36,132 nucleotides of DNA from Acidimicrobiaceae bacterium (lineage in GTDB: Bacteria > Actinomycetota > Acidimicrobiia > Acidimicrobiales > Ilumatobacteraceae): the NCBI GenBank assembly GCA_947488685.1, contig CANLAH010000003.1, positions 1 to 36,132 of the forward strand, in the 5' to 3' direction. The position numbers and the translations under genes are program-made. Positions 25,878 to 33,471 of the stretch are shown in pieces. Numbering within the stretch: position 1 is the stretch's first letter; every line of letters begins with the position of its first letter. The notes beneath the pieces are model-generated. The model did no database searches. It was not told the origin of the DNA and saw only the letters and a program-made list of their open reading frames with translations.

Positions 25878-27260
25878 CTACCCTGCCATATCGCTGCGTC
25901 GCTTCGCTACATAGAACATCCGCACGGCAACAATAAGCCCAACGACAAGCCATCCAACGAAGTTTGCTGTGCCCGTTGGCCCATGAAGTGACGATAAATG
26001 CGCGACCCACCACACGCCACGAACTGCTATTGCCAATGGCATCATGATCAATCTCGCAAGTGCATCCGGCACGAAGGCGCTCAGCAATGCACACGGAATA
26101 CCTGCCAGCATGACCATCCCTGCAATCGGCACCGCGAGAGGGTTGGCAATCATTGAGACCACCGGAAACCGATGAAACACCGTGAGGGCAATCGGTGCTG
26201 TGCCTAGTTGAGCAGCCATCGTTGTCGACAATGTTCGTGCTACAACCGATGATCCAATCAACGTAGTGAGCGGTGCTGCCCACCATGTCAAACCCGCGGT
26301 TGCCCCAACTGAGAGGGCAAATCCGACACTGCGCGCCAGCATTGGATCGATTAACAACAACACCATGACAGCGCACGGCAATACGCGGCGTGGTGCCGCA
26401 GTAATGCCCCGCATAAAAGTAATGCTGTATACAGCCGCCATCATGACTGCACGCAAGACCGACGGCTCTGCTCGAGTGAGTACGACAAACCAGCCCAACA
26501 ACGCCAGCGTCAACGCAAGACGCATCGTTGGTTTGCGGCGAGTCAGAAAAACTCCAGCAACCGCCAATAGATACGAAACATTTTGTCCACTCACGGCAGT
26601 GAGATGTGATAGTCCACTGGCTCGAAAATCTGTCACCATCGATCGTGGTTGAGCACGGTCATCGCCAATGATTAATCCTAAGAATAATTGTCGATCAGAC
26701 TCATTGAGAGTGCGTGACCCGCGCGACAAGGTATCGCGGAGTCTGTTGGCAGAACGTACCAAGACAGAACCTTGATCAAAGTTTTCAGATGTAGACACCA
26801 CAGTCATTGCCCCCACCACATGACGGGGTCTCTCATATGCACGAGATTGTTCAGAAATATTTTGACAGACCGCCACCACTTGCACACGCTGCCCACTTAA
26901 GCGCGCCATGAGTCGTCTGCCGGCAAGACCAGTTGCAGTTGCGCGATAGCGAACGCCATCGAGTCGCAACACCACGTCGGCCCCGCCTCGTTGATAGATG
27001 GGGTCAGTGACCAATGTTGCGCTACCAGAACATGAACCTGTCGCAATGTTCGGTGTTGACCACGCCGCCAGACCTGACCCCGCGCCGCATACTCCGATCA
27101 GCACAATCATGGCGATCCAACGTTGCCGCCAGCATGCGTAAACCACGGCAAACATCAGGCATGTTCGAATAGCCGGGCTGCCAGCAAGCATCACCCACTC
27201 AAGACTGTTTGGCAAACTCTGAGCCCAATAAATAGATGCCCAAAAGAGCACGGCTAACAC
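25878..27260 (-). CDS. comEC: ComEC/Rec2 competence channel, short form
   Basis: Inner-membrane channel for single-stranded DNA uptake, or a domesticated relative. A first helix pair, a soluble OB-like domain (about 75-150) and the ComEC channel domain with LTAVSGQNVSYLLAVAG and many helices are visible. The C-terminal metallo-beta-lactamase-like domain of full ComEC (about 750 residues) is missing; the gene stops 4 bases before holA. The start is uncertain: GTG at 27260 (460 residues) leaves room for the promoter of the opposite-strand gene. ATG at 27380 (500 residues, basic N-terminus) would overlap that gene by 47 bases. No ribosome binding site settles it. Confidence 0.85.
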   Translation of the reverse strand: MLAVLFWASIYWAQSLPNSLEWVMLAGSPAIRTCLMFAVVYACWRQRWIAMIVLIGVCGAGSGLAAWSTPNIATGSCSGSATLVTDPIYQRGGADVVLRLDGVRYRATATGLAGRRLMARLSGQRVQVVAVCQNISEQSRAYERPRHVVGAMTVVSTSENFDQGSVLVRSANRLRDTLSRGSRTLNESDRQLFLGLIIGDDRAQPRSMVTDFRASGLSHLTAVSGQNVSYLLAVAGVFLTRRKPTMRLALTLALLGWFVVLTRAEPSVLRAVMMAAVYSITFMRGITAAPRRVLPCAVMVLLLIDPMLARSVGFALSVGATAGLTWWAAPLTTLIGSSVVARTLSTTMAAQLGTAPIALTVFHRFPVVSMIANPLAVPIAGMVMLAGIPCALLSAFVPDALARLIMMPLAIAVRGVWWVAHLSSLHGPTGTANFVGWLVVGLIVAVRMFYVAKRRSDMAG

Positions 27261-27321
27261 CGTGAGACCCCAATTGATTTGACTATTCCCTAAATGACGC
27301 CGTTGCCCCTTCCCCGCCTCG

Positions 27322-27327
27322 TACCAT
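27322..27327 (+). promoter_or_regulatory. -10 box of probable leaderless mRNA for small membrane protein
   Basis: TACCAT ends 6 bases before the GTG at 27334. This supports the gene being real and its start. Confidence 0.4.
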
Positions 27328-27333
27328 CGGAGT

Positions 27334-27786
27334 GTGCCTAATGAATCGGTTTCGTCAGCAACTCCAAAGGCACGTCGCATTGTGCCGGGTGGTGTTGTCG
27401 CAACACGCCGCGCAGTTCGTCGTCGCGGCGGATTAGTAGGTGTAGGTGTTGCAGCATCAATACTTTTTACAGGTTGGATTGTGCGCGTGATTGTGGGTGG
27501 CACAACTGGAGGTCTTATTGGTTTCATCCTGACAGTGACAGCACTTCCGACGCTTCCGATATTTGGTGTTCCGGCCACTGATAGCAGCAAGGTGTTTGTG
27601 ATCTCTCTCGTTGTGAGTGCTGGACTGTGGTGGATCGTTGGTCAACTTGCGGCATTGCGCGTGTCCGGCAAGGCACTTGTGGGTTGGCGCGAATGGTCAA
27701 AAGAATTTGCCATTCTTTCTGTTGGCATCTGCGTTGGTGCAATCGGGGCTCTACTGCTTGGCGCCGTGCTGCTGGGCGCACTGTAG
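27334..27786 (+). CDS. Small membrane protein of unknown function between comEA and comEC
   Basis: A 150-residue protein I do not recognise. A basic N-terminus (about 1-35; RRAVRRRGG) is followed by three to four hydrophobic helices (about 36-50, 57-75, 84-105 and 125-150), with TLPIFGVPATDSS and GWREWSKEF loops; positively charged N-terminus suggests it starts inside. Codon use looks like its neighbours. It runs opposite to comEA and comEC, abuts the comEA stop with no gap, and its 5' end faces comEC. A function cannot be given; position suggests either a tie to DNA uptake or an unrelated insertion. Confidence 0.7.
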   Translation: MPNESVSSATPKARRIVPGGVVATRRAVRRRGGLVGVGVAASILFTGWIVRVIVGGTTGGLIGFILTVTALPTLPIFGVPATDSSKVFVISLVVSAGLWWIVGQLAALRVSGKALVGWREWSKEFAILSVGICVGAIGALLLGAVLLGAL

Positions 27787-28497
27787 TCATACTCGTAATT
27801 GAGCACGCATCGCGTCAAGCTTGGCTGGACCAATGCCGCGAACATCAAGCAAACCGTTGACAGTTGAAAACGGCCCATGTGCAGCGCGATATGACACGAT
27901 TGCTTTTGCAGTCGACGGACCAACTCCCGGAAGTGCTTCGAGTTGCAGTGCAGTTGCCGAATTGAGATCAACAATGCTGTCGATGGTTGATGCTGCAGAT
28001 TGAGATGATTGTGCAGGTGGTCCTTTGGTGACGCGCCCGATCGGAACAGAAGTTGCACTTTGTCTTACTCCGCGTGTGGGAATAAATAGTTGTTCTCCGT
28101 CGACAACAACAAGTGCCAAGTTCACCGCATTCAAGTCAGCAGTGCGCAATGCTCCGCCAGCGGCGAGGAGTGCATCGTTTGCGCGCGCAGGTGCGCGCAC
28201 TGTCACGACTCCAGGAAACCGAACAGCCCCTGCAACATGCACCACTACAACTCCATTTGTTGTTGCAACTACAAAAGTCGAAACGGCACCAACGAGTGTT
28301 GTTGACGTTCTTGCTCGTGCAAAAGTTGTCTCAACTGGCGGACCTGGTGATTGCACTAACCACCACCCGCCAACACACACTGCTACTGCTGATGCAATTG
28401 AGACTCCAATTCGAGTAGGCCCACGCCAATGACACCACGCCACACATTTGTCAAAGAGGTCTCGTCCGACGTGCAGAATCGAGCCATTTTTCATCAC
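27787..28497 (-). CDS. comEA: ComEA-like DNA-binding competence protein
   Basis: A 236-residue membrane-anchored DNA-binding protein. One membrane helix (about 30-50) follows a short N-terminus. A SLBB domain (about 85-135; VVVHVAGAVRFPGVVTVRAPARANDALLAAGG) comes next. A Ser-rich linker leads to a helix-hairpin-helix pair (about 172-236; VDLNSATALQLEALPGVGPS and LLDVRGIGPAKLDAM). In competent bacteria ComEA binds incoming double-stranded DNA outside the membrane and hands it to ComEC. GTG (28497) or the next ATG (28494) may start it. It follows the thioredoxin-TPR gene by 40 bases and meets the small membrane-protein gene tail to tail with no gap. Confidence 0.9.
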   Translation of the reverse strand: MMKNGSILHVGRDLFDKCVAWCHWRGPTRIGVSIASAVAVCVGGWWLVQSPGPPVETTFARARTSTTLVGAVSTFVVATTNGVVVVHVAGAVRFPGVVTVRAPARANDALLAAGGALRTADLNAVNLALVVVDGEQLFIPTRGVRQSATSVPIGRVTKGPPAQSSQSAASTIDSIVDLNSATALQLEALPGVGPSTAKAIVSYRAAHGPFSTVNGLLDVRGIGPAKLDAMRAQLRV

Positions 28498-28537
28498 TGT
28501 GATGTGGGCGACTCACCCCGATATTGGCAAAGACTCG

Positions 28538-29242
28538 CTAGTACAAGCGTGCGGTCAATAACTTGCGATATTTCCCCGTTCGAGGATCATGCGGGCCCAT
28601 TGTCTGCAAAATATCCAAGAACTCTTGTCTGGCAACTTCATCAACTTTTACCTGATCAAGTAATCGCGCAAGTGTCGCGTCAAAATCATCGACTGGATTA
28701 AGAGCCAAACGGGCTGCGGCCGCCACTCCTCGAACTCGCTCGGTTTCTGGCAACCGCGGCAACAACTGCAGCGCTTCTTGAGCGCCGCCGTGACGAACTA
28801 AATACTCAGCCAACGCACAAACAACGTCTTCTTGATGTGGTGCAAGCACCAGCGCATCCCGAAGACTGTTTTCGTCGCCAGCGGCAAGAAGTTCTTGAAT
28901 TTTTTGCGCCGTCGGATCTGGCAACAGGGATTGCACGATTTGCAGCACGACATGCTCTGGTTGTGCGCCGACAAAACTGTCCAGGACCTTGCCATCTTTC
29001 ATGATGAAAACAGCGGGGATTGATTGCACCTGAAACGCCTGAGAGATCTGTGGATTTTCGTCCACATTTACCTTGGCAAGCACTACTTGACCCATGGTCG
29101 CATCGGTCGCCTTTTCGAGTATCGGCCCGAGGGTTTTGCACGGACCACACCAGGGTGCCCACAGGTCGACAATGACCGGCACTTGGTGCGAACGCACCAT
29201 AACTTCGGTCTCAAAAGTTGCGTCAGTGACATCAACAGCCAT
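28538..29242 (-). CDS. Thioredoxin-TPR co-chaperone (YbbN/CnoX-like)
   Basis: A 234-residue two-domain protein. An N-terminal thioredoxin domain (about 1-110) has active-site W31-C-G-P-C35 and the cis-proline loop SIPAVFIMKDG. A C-terminal alpha-helical tetratricopeptide-like part (about 115-234; LLAAGDENSLRDALVLAPHQEDVVCALAEYLV) follows. The layout is that of YbbN/CnoX, a holdase that guards chaperone clients from oxidation; the full CGPC site suggests real redox activity, unlike the SxxC of E. coli. The frame opens further upstream, but the ATG at 29242 begins the domain and follows a TATCGT box by 6 bases. Confidence 0.92.
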   Translation of the reverse strand: MAVDVTDATFETEVMVRSHQVPVIVDLWAPWCGPCKTLGPILEKATDATMGQVVLAKVNVDENPQISQAFQVQSIPAVFIMKDGKVLDSFVGAQPEHVVLQIVQSLLPDPTAQKIQELLAAGDENSLRDALVLAPHQEDVVCALAEYLVRHGGAQEALQLLPRLPETERVRGVAAAARLALNPVDDFDATLARLLDQVKVDEVARQEFLDILQTMGPHDPRTGKYRKLLTARLY

Positions 29243-29248
29243 AAAGGC

Positions 29249-29264
29249 ACGATAGCGGTAGGTT
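29249..29264. promoter_or_regulatory. Compact divergent promoter pair, thioredoxin/PAC2
   Basis: Minus-strand TATCGT (29249-29254) is 6 bases from the thioredoxin ATG; plus-strand TAGGTT (29259-29264) is 8 bases from the PAC2 ATG. Only 30 bp separate the two start codons, and neither gene has a ribosome binding site. Confidence 0.45.
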
Positions 29265-29272
29265 ATGTATGT

Positions 29273-30187
29273 ATGGCAATCGGATCCAATCCTCCTTTCA
29301 GGGTTCATGGACAATTGCCCGACCTGCACGAACCAACCCTCATCACAATGTTGTCCGGCTGGATCGACGCCAGTGGCGCCGCGGCTGCTGCGATGGAAAC
29401 TCTTGTGTCCGAACTGAGCGCGGAGCCGCTCATCACTTTTGATGCTGACACATTTATTGATTTTCGAGCTCGCAGACCCACCATGGAACTGCGCGACGGC
29501 GTCAATACAAAAATTATCTGGACCACTCCTGAAATTCGAAGAGGGCGCGACTCCGAGGGTCACGACGTACTTTTGTTGACGGGACCAGAACCAGATTCTG
29601 CCTGGAACTACTTTGCCGCCACCGTGAGCGAACTCGCAGTTCAGTTGGGTGTTCGTCGGGCGATCGGACTCGGCGCGTATCCTTTTGGCGCACCACACAC
29701 ACGACCCGTTGGACTCTCCTGCACATCGCCTAATGCAGATCTCGTCGCAAGTTTGCCTTATGCAAAAAACTCAGTTGATGTACCGGCCGGTCTCGAAGCA
29801 ATTCTTGAACACGAATTCTACAATCGCGGAATCACTGACGTCGTTGGCTTATGGGCACAAGTGCCCCATTACATTGCTGCAATGGCCTACCCTGCCGCTG
29901 GCGCCACTCTCGTCGAAGCAGTCGCTCATATTGCAGGAATCTCAGTGGATGCCAATCCTCTGCGCCGAGAGGCAGCCATCCAGCGCGAACGCCTCGATCA
30001 ACTTGTATTGGGCAATCCCGATCACGCCGACATGTTGCGCCAGCTTGAACTCGCCTACGACGCCGCTCGTGGAGCAAACTCTGATGCAGTAAACGACAAC
30101 GGTGCGCAAGTTTTGTTCACGGGTGAATTACCCACAATGGATGAACTTGCCGCTGAAGTCGAACAATTTCTAAAAGAACAACATTAA
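29273..30187 (+). CDS. PAC2-family protein
   Basis: A 304-residue protein with the PAC2 fold of archaeal and eukaryotic proteasome-assembly chaperone 2. TLITMLSGWIDASGAAAAAMETL near the start, VLLLTGPEPDSAWNYF, RAIGLGAYPFGAPHTRP and VGLWAQVPHYIA are typical of the actinobacterial branch (once called DUF75). In actinobacteria these genes occur with the Pup-proteasome system, but their role is not proven. The open frame extends upstream to 29024, wholly antisense to the thioredoxin gene; the ATG at 29273 fits homologues and a -10 box. A Glu/Leu-rich helical tail ends the protein. Confidence 0.88.
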   Translation: MAIGSNPPFRVHGQLPDLHEPTLITMLSGWIDASGAAAAAMETLVSELSAEPLITFDADTFIDFRARRPTMELRDGVNTKIIWTTPEIRRGRDSEGHDVLLLTGPEPDSAWNYFAATVSELAVQLGVRRAIGLGAYPFGAPHTRPVGLSCTSPNADLVASLPYAKNSVDVPAGLEAILEHEFYNRGITDVVGLWAQVPHYIAAMAYPAAGATLVEAVAHIAGISVDANPLRREAAIQRERLDQLVLGNPDHADMLRQLELAYDAARGANSDAVNDNGAQVLFTGELPTMDELAAEVEQFLKEQH

Positions 30188-30189
30188 AA

Positions 30190-30207
30190 TACTGCTCATC
30201 GGCAGTA
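30190..30207. repeat. Hairpin between PAC2 and oxidoreductase genes
   Basis: TACTGC (30190-30195) and GCAGTA (30202-30207) form a perfect 6-bp stem with a 6-base loop, 2 bases after the PAC2 stop and 19 before the next ATG. There is no T-run. It could be a weak terminator or an operator of the next gene. Confidence 0.35.
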
Positions 30208-30226
30208 CATCCAATCAAGGGGACAT

Positions 30227-31246
30227 ATGAAAGTAGATGGCGGAATCGGAACAGACCTACATAAGGTTGCCCAAAGTGCACAAGAAGTAGAAGCAGCGGG
30301 TTACACGGGAGCATGGACCGCTGAGACCTCGCATGATCCGTTCTTCCCGCTGTTGTTAGCGGCCGAACACACAACGACTCTTGAACTCGGAACTTCAATT
30401 GCTGTCGCGTTCGCGCGCAATCCGATGATTCTGGCCAACATCGGCTGGGACCTCCAGGCCTATTCAGGTGGTCGCTTTATTTTGGGACTCGGTAGTCAAA
30501 TCAAGCCACACATCACAAAGCGATTCAGCATGGAATGGAGCCACCCTGCGCCTCGCATGCGCGAGATGATCTTGGCAATACGAGCTATTTGGGACACCTG
30601 GGAAAATGGTACGCCACTTAATTTTAAAGGGGATTTTTATACCCACACATTGATGACACCATTCTTTGCGCCAGAACGCGCCGAGCTCGCAGGGCATGGA
30701 ACACCGAAAATCTTTCTTGCGGGTGTTGGCGAACTGATGACAGAAGTTGCAGGCGAAGTATGCGATGGATTCATCTGTCATGGTTTCACCACCGAGCGAT
30801 ACTTACGCGAAGTCACGATCCCCGCTCTTGAACGCGGTCGCGCCAAAGCCGGCAAAACAATGGAAGGTTTCGAAGTTATGGGGCCGAGTTTTGTTGTCTC
30901 TGGTAATTCAGAAGCAGAACTTGAGGCAGCATCGGCTGGCACGCGCCAACAAATTGCGTTCTACGGATCGACGCCGGCATATCGCGGAGTTCTCGAACTA
31001 CACGGATGGGGCGAAATGCAAGACGAACTCAATGGCTTATCCAAACAAGGCAAGTGGGTAGAGATGGGTAACTGCATCACAGACGAAATCCTCAACACTT
31101 TTGCAGTTGTCGGAGAACCAGAACACATTGCTCCCGAACTCCATCGACGCTACGGAGACGTAATTCAGCGAATCAGTTTTTACGCACCGTACAAAACCGA
31201 CCCAGAACGCTGGAGTAAAGTATTGGCAGATCTTCGATCTGCGTGA
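30227..31246 (+). CDS. F420-type LLM-class oxidoreductase
   Basis: A 339-residue luciferase-like TIM-barrel oxidoreductase; proteins of this subfamily use, or are predicted to use, coenzyme F420. Typical parts are AGYTGAWTAETSHDPFFPL, LELGTSIAVAFARNPM, the GGRFILGLGSQIKPH segment after strand 4, PKIFLAGVGELMTEVAGEVCDGFICHG and a C-terminal AVVGEPEHIAPEL. The best fit I know is the TIGR03617-type group of actinobacteria. The substrate is unknown. AGGGGA close to the ATG is a good ribosome binding site, in contrast to the leaderless gene before it. A strong terminator follows. Confidence 0.88.
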   Translation: MKVDGGIGTDLHKVAQSAQEVEAAGYTGAWTAETSHDPFFPLLLAAEHTTTLELGTSIAVAFARNPMILANIGWDLQAYSGGRFILGLGSQIKPHITKRFSMEWSHPAPRMREMILAIRAIWDTWENGTPLNFKGDFYTHTLMTPFFAPERAELAGHGTPKIFLAGVGELMTEVAGEVCDGFICHGFTTERYLREVTIPALERGRAKAGKTMEGFEVMGPSFVVSGNSEAELEAASAGTRQQIAFYGSTPAYRGVLELHGWGEMQDELNGLSKQGKWVEMGNCITDEILNTFAVVGEPEHIAPELHRRYGDVIQRISFYAPYKTDPERWSKVLADLRSA

Positions 31247-31291
31247 ACACTCCGATGCGCTACGGTTTTATGGAGCAGGGCTAGATCTCAT

Positions 31292-31325
31292 AAAAATTTT
31301 CTGCCTAACGGCAGAAAAATTTAAA
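31292..31325. terminator. Bidirectional intrinsic terminator
   Basis: AAATTTTCTGCC and GGCAGAAAAATTT form a stem of 12 pairs with one bulged base around TAAC. The flanking A and T runs give T-tracts for both strands, so it can end the oxidoreductase transcript and the minus-strand surface-protein transcript. Confidence 0.75.
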
Positions 31326-31354
31326 TAGAAAAATAGAGAAATAGAGAAATAGAT
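31323..31354. repeat. Tandem 8-bp repeat (AAATAGAG), four copies
   Basis: Four head-to-tail copies of AAATAGAN (last bases A, G, G, T) lie directly after the stop codon of the surface-protein gene and abut the terminator. A simple-sequence repeat of this kind can change length by slippage. Confidence 0.8.
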
Positions 31355-32613
31355 CAAAAAGCCCGCACTGGACGCACGTAGAGGGTGAAGTTCTTGTTGC
31401 CGCTGCCCTGAGACCCGTTGATGAAACTCTGATTCCACGCGAGGTTCGCGTTGCCCTCAGAAGAACTCCAATAGACGTCAGCGGCAAAACTCCAGACTGG
31501 CGTCGCATTGGTTGCGCTTGTCACGGAATTGGTATTTCCTGAACCCTGGCACTTGTCGACGGAGTTCTTAGTTCCAGAGCGCCCCGTAAAGAACGCAAAA
31601 CATAAAGCGTCGAGTTCTTTGCGTGATGGCAAGAACCAGTCATCCTTGCCGCCGCCGTTATAGGCCTTGGCGATACTCGCAGCTGTCGTTGAGGTGCTAC
31701 AAATTTGCCCATTACTATTTTTCGCCTCGATAATTATCTTGGTATTGGCTCGTCCTGTTCCAATCTCAAAGCTTGTTCCAGGGACAGAAGTGCCGTAGCA
31801 GCCCCATTGTGCCGTGGTATCTGGTGTCCATGTAGAAGTTGTTGTTATTGCTGCCTCGAGATATGTGCATGTTGCTTTCAGATCTACCCCACATGTAAAT
31901 GACGTGGGTGCCACATAGAACACGATGCCACCACCAGGACCAATGTCTCGTAGGTTGCAGGTTCCGCCTGTTGCGCAGGTCTTGGGGATTGTGGTCGTGG
32001 TTGTGCTTGTTGTGCTTGTTGTGCTTGTTGTGCTTGGTGTGCTTGTTGTGCTTGGTGTGCTTGTTGTGCTTGTTGTGCTTGGTGCTGGTGCTACATCATC
32101 AATCACTTGAGTGACGATCTTGTCATCTGGAATCTTGATATCAGCTAAGACTGTGTTGTCAGCGACAACAGGTGCCTCTGGTGCTGCGACTTGAGTGGAG
32201 TCAAGCGCAGGTGTCGGTTGAGTTGCACCGGGCTCGGCGACAGTTGTGGATGCAACAACTGCAGGAGGTAATGGTTGAGTTGCTTGCCAGAGTTTTTTCT
32301 TTTTAACAACACCACAGACCCAGACAATCTTTGACTTCTTACGAATCGCTCCAGGGGATTTACATGCCTGAGCTTTTCCTTTGGCTTTCATGGTGGCGTA
32401 CCAGAGTGATCCAGAATTAGTGGTGGCACAGACAACTGATTGCTTGGAGACCTTGGTGACTTGACCAGGCTTCGTGCAAGGTGTTGCCACAACGAGAGCA
32501 GCATTGCGTGTTGTTGACGACGTGTCTCCAGTTGAAACAAGTACACCGACTCCTACAAGTAGAGCAAGAGCAACAATGCCGGCGATGATTTTGTTGGACA
32601 AGAACTGATTCAT
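31354..32613 (-). CDS. Surface/secreted protein: twin Cys repeats, Thr-Ser-Pro stalk, DUF1566/Lcl-like C-terminal domain
   Basis: A 419-residue exported protein. A hydrophobic segment (about 9-27) is a signal anchor or signal peptide. Two copies of a 38-residue repeat follow: C46-X15-C62 and C84-X15-C100, each beginning C-x2-PG and ending LW-x-A. After an Ala/Pro/Val-rich stretch comes a stalk (about 178-207) of STT/STP units, likely glycosylated. The C-terminal domain (about 224-419) has DIGPGGGIVFYVA, GGKDDWFLPSRKELDALC, VYWSSSE and ends YVRPVRAF, the DUF1566/Lcl C-terminal pattern seen in adhesins. No sortase motif is seen. GAGGAG 5 bases before the ATG fixes the start. An adhesion role is inference. 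Confidence 0.8.
   Translation of the reverse strand: MNQFLSNKIIAGIVALALLVGVGVLVSTGDTSSTTRNAALVVATPCTKPGQVTKVSKQSVVCATTNSGSLWYATMKAKGKAQACKSPGAIRKKSKIVWVCGVVKKKKLWQATQPLPPAVVASTTVAEPGATQPTPALDSTQVAAPEAPVVADNTVLADIKIPDDKIVTQVIDDVAPAPSTTSTTSTPSTTSTPSTTSTTSTTSTTTTTIPKTCATGGTCNLRDIGPGGGIVFYVAPTSFTCGVDLKATCTYLEAAITTTSTWTPDTTAQWGCYGTSVPGTSFEIGTGRANTKIIIEAKNSNGQICSTSTTAASIAKAYNGGGKDDWFLPSRKELDALCFAFFTGRSGTKNSVDKCQGSGNTNSVTSATNATPVWSFAADVYWSSSEGNANLAWNQSFINGSQGSGNKNFTLYVRPVRAF
32003..32083. repeat. Nine-copy 9-bp coding minisatellite
   Basis: Nine perfect-length units of GTGCTTGTT or GTGCTTGGT (plus strand) encode Ser-Thr-Thr or Ser-Thr-Pro in the minus-strand surface protein. Unit length is a multiple of three, so copy-number change would vary stalk length and not the frame. 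Confidence 0.92.
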
Positions 32614-32671
32614 GAGAACTCCTCATATCGGGGACACCTACAGAATAGGGCACGTCGAGCAGGGATTCTGT

Positions 32672-33463
32672 TCAGGGCTGGCGAGTATGGAGTGTGTCTA
32701 AAGCGGGTCTTCTCACAACCTCTGGATGACTGACACTTCCCCTCTCGGGCAACGTCACGCCACATAATGTTGCTCCAGAGAGCACATGATCTCGCACGTC
32801 ATCTAGTGCGTTACTCGGCTTCCAGCGATTATTGATGTCACCTAGGTCGACGGTGGCGATGGCTTGTTGTCCGACAGCGTTCCAGATATCAATCAGCATG
32901 GCGATTTCTATTCCGTAGCCGGTGACGAGCTGTAACGATCGAAGAAGTTCCGCGCGAATGGCGATTTGCCCACTCAGTGGTTGAGGCAAAGCAGCCAGCC
33001 ATGGATCAACCAACTTCAGAAGCGGCCGTCCAACTTCTTCGCTGACGCGCCCTGCTGGAATAGCGCGCGACCTTCCTTCGGAGTCAACACGATGAAAAGA
33101 TGATTTAACAAACATTGTTGATGCCTTGGCTAACGCAGAGACGAGTTGCTCAACATGATGCACGGAAATATTGCCTAGATCCGCGTCAAGAAAAACATAA
33201 GCATCGGCAGAAATTGTGGCAACCCCACGCCAGAGCGAATCACCTTTGCCCAAAACAGTGCCTGCTTCTGTGCACTGACGAGAGACGTCAAGTACATCAA
33301 CGCCGTGCTGTAGTGCAATTTGGGAAGTGTTGTCAGTGCTGCCAGAGTCAAGGACAACTGCTTGTTGCACAATGCCTGCGCCACGTGCTTGACACATCAC
33401 TTCTGCGGTTCGCGCGATAGCACCTTCCTCATTGAGGGCAGGGACAAGCAGTGCGATATTCAT
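32672..33463 (-). CDS. gpgS: Glucosyl-3-phosphoglycerate synthase-like glycosyltransferase
   Basis: A 263-residue family-81/GT2-like glycosyltransferase resembling mycobacterial GpgS, which joins glucose from a nucleotide sugar to 3-phosphoglycerate to start glucosylglycerate and methylglucose-polysaccharide synthesis. Matching segments: LLVPALNEEGAI, VVLDSGSTDNT, GKGDSLWRGVA, FLDADLGN (metal site), MFVKSSFHRV, GRVSEEVGRPLL, QPLSGQIAIRAELL, TGYGIEIAMLIDIW. It is shorter than mycobacterial GpgS (about 320). The open frame runs upstream into folBK, but the ATG at 33463 precedes the first motif, 8 bases after the folBK stop. A compatible-solute role is possible. Confidence 0.85.
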   Translation of the reverse strand: MNIALLVPALNEEGAIARTAEVMCQARGAGIVQQAVVLDSGSTDNTSQIALQHGVDVLDVSRQCTEAGTVLGKGDSLWRGVATISADAYVFLDADLGNISVHHVEQLVSALAKASTMFVKSSFHRVDSEGRSRAIPAGRVSEEVGRPLLKLVDPWLAALPQPLSGQIAIRAELLRSLQLVTGYGIEIAMLIDIWNAVGQQAIATVDLGDINNRWKPSNALDDVRDHVLSGATLCGVTLPERGSVSHPEVVRRPALDTLHTRQP

Positions 33464-33471
33464 CGGCTGAG

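Noticed and set aside
29024-29272. Longer N-terminus for the PAC2 protein
   Set aside because: The extra 83 codons are wholly antisense to the thioredoxin gene and do not resemble the family; the ATG at 29273 has a -10 box and fits homologues.
29243-29698. Longer N-terminus for the thioredoxin-TPR protein
   Set aside because: The extension is antisense to the PAC2 gene and looks non-coding; the thioredoxin fold begins at 29242.
32003-32083. CRISPR-like repeat array
   Set aside because: Units are 9 bp, contiguous with no spacers, and lie in frame inside a coding stalk of Ser/Thr/Pro.
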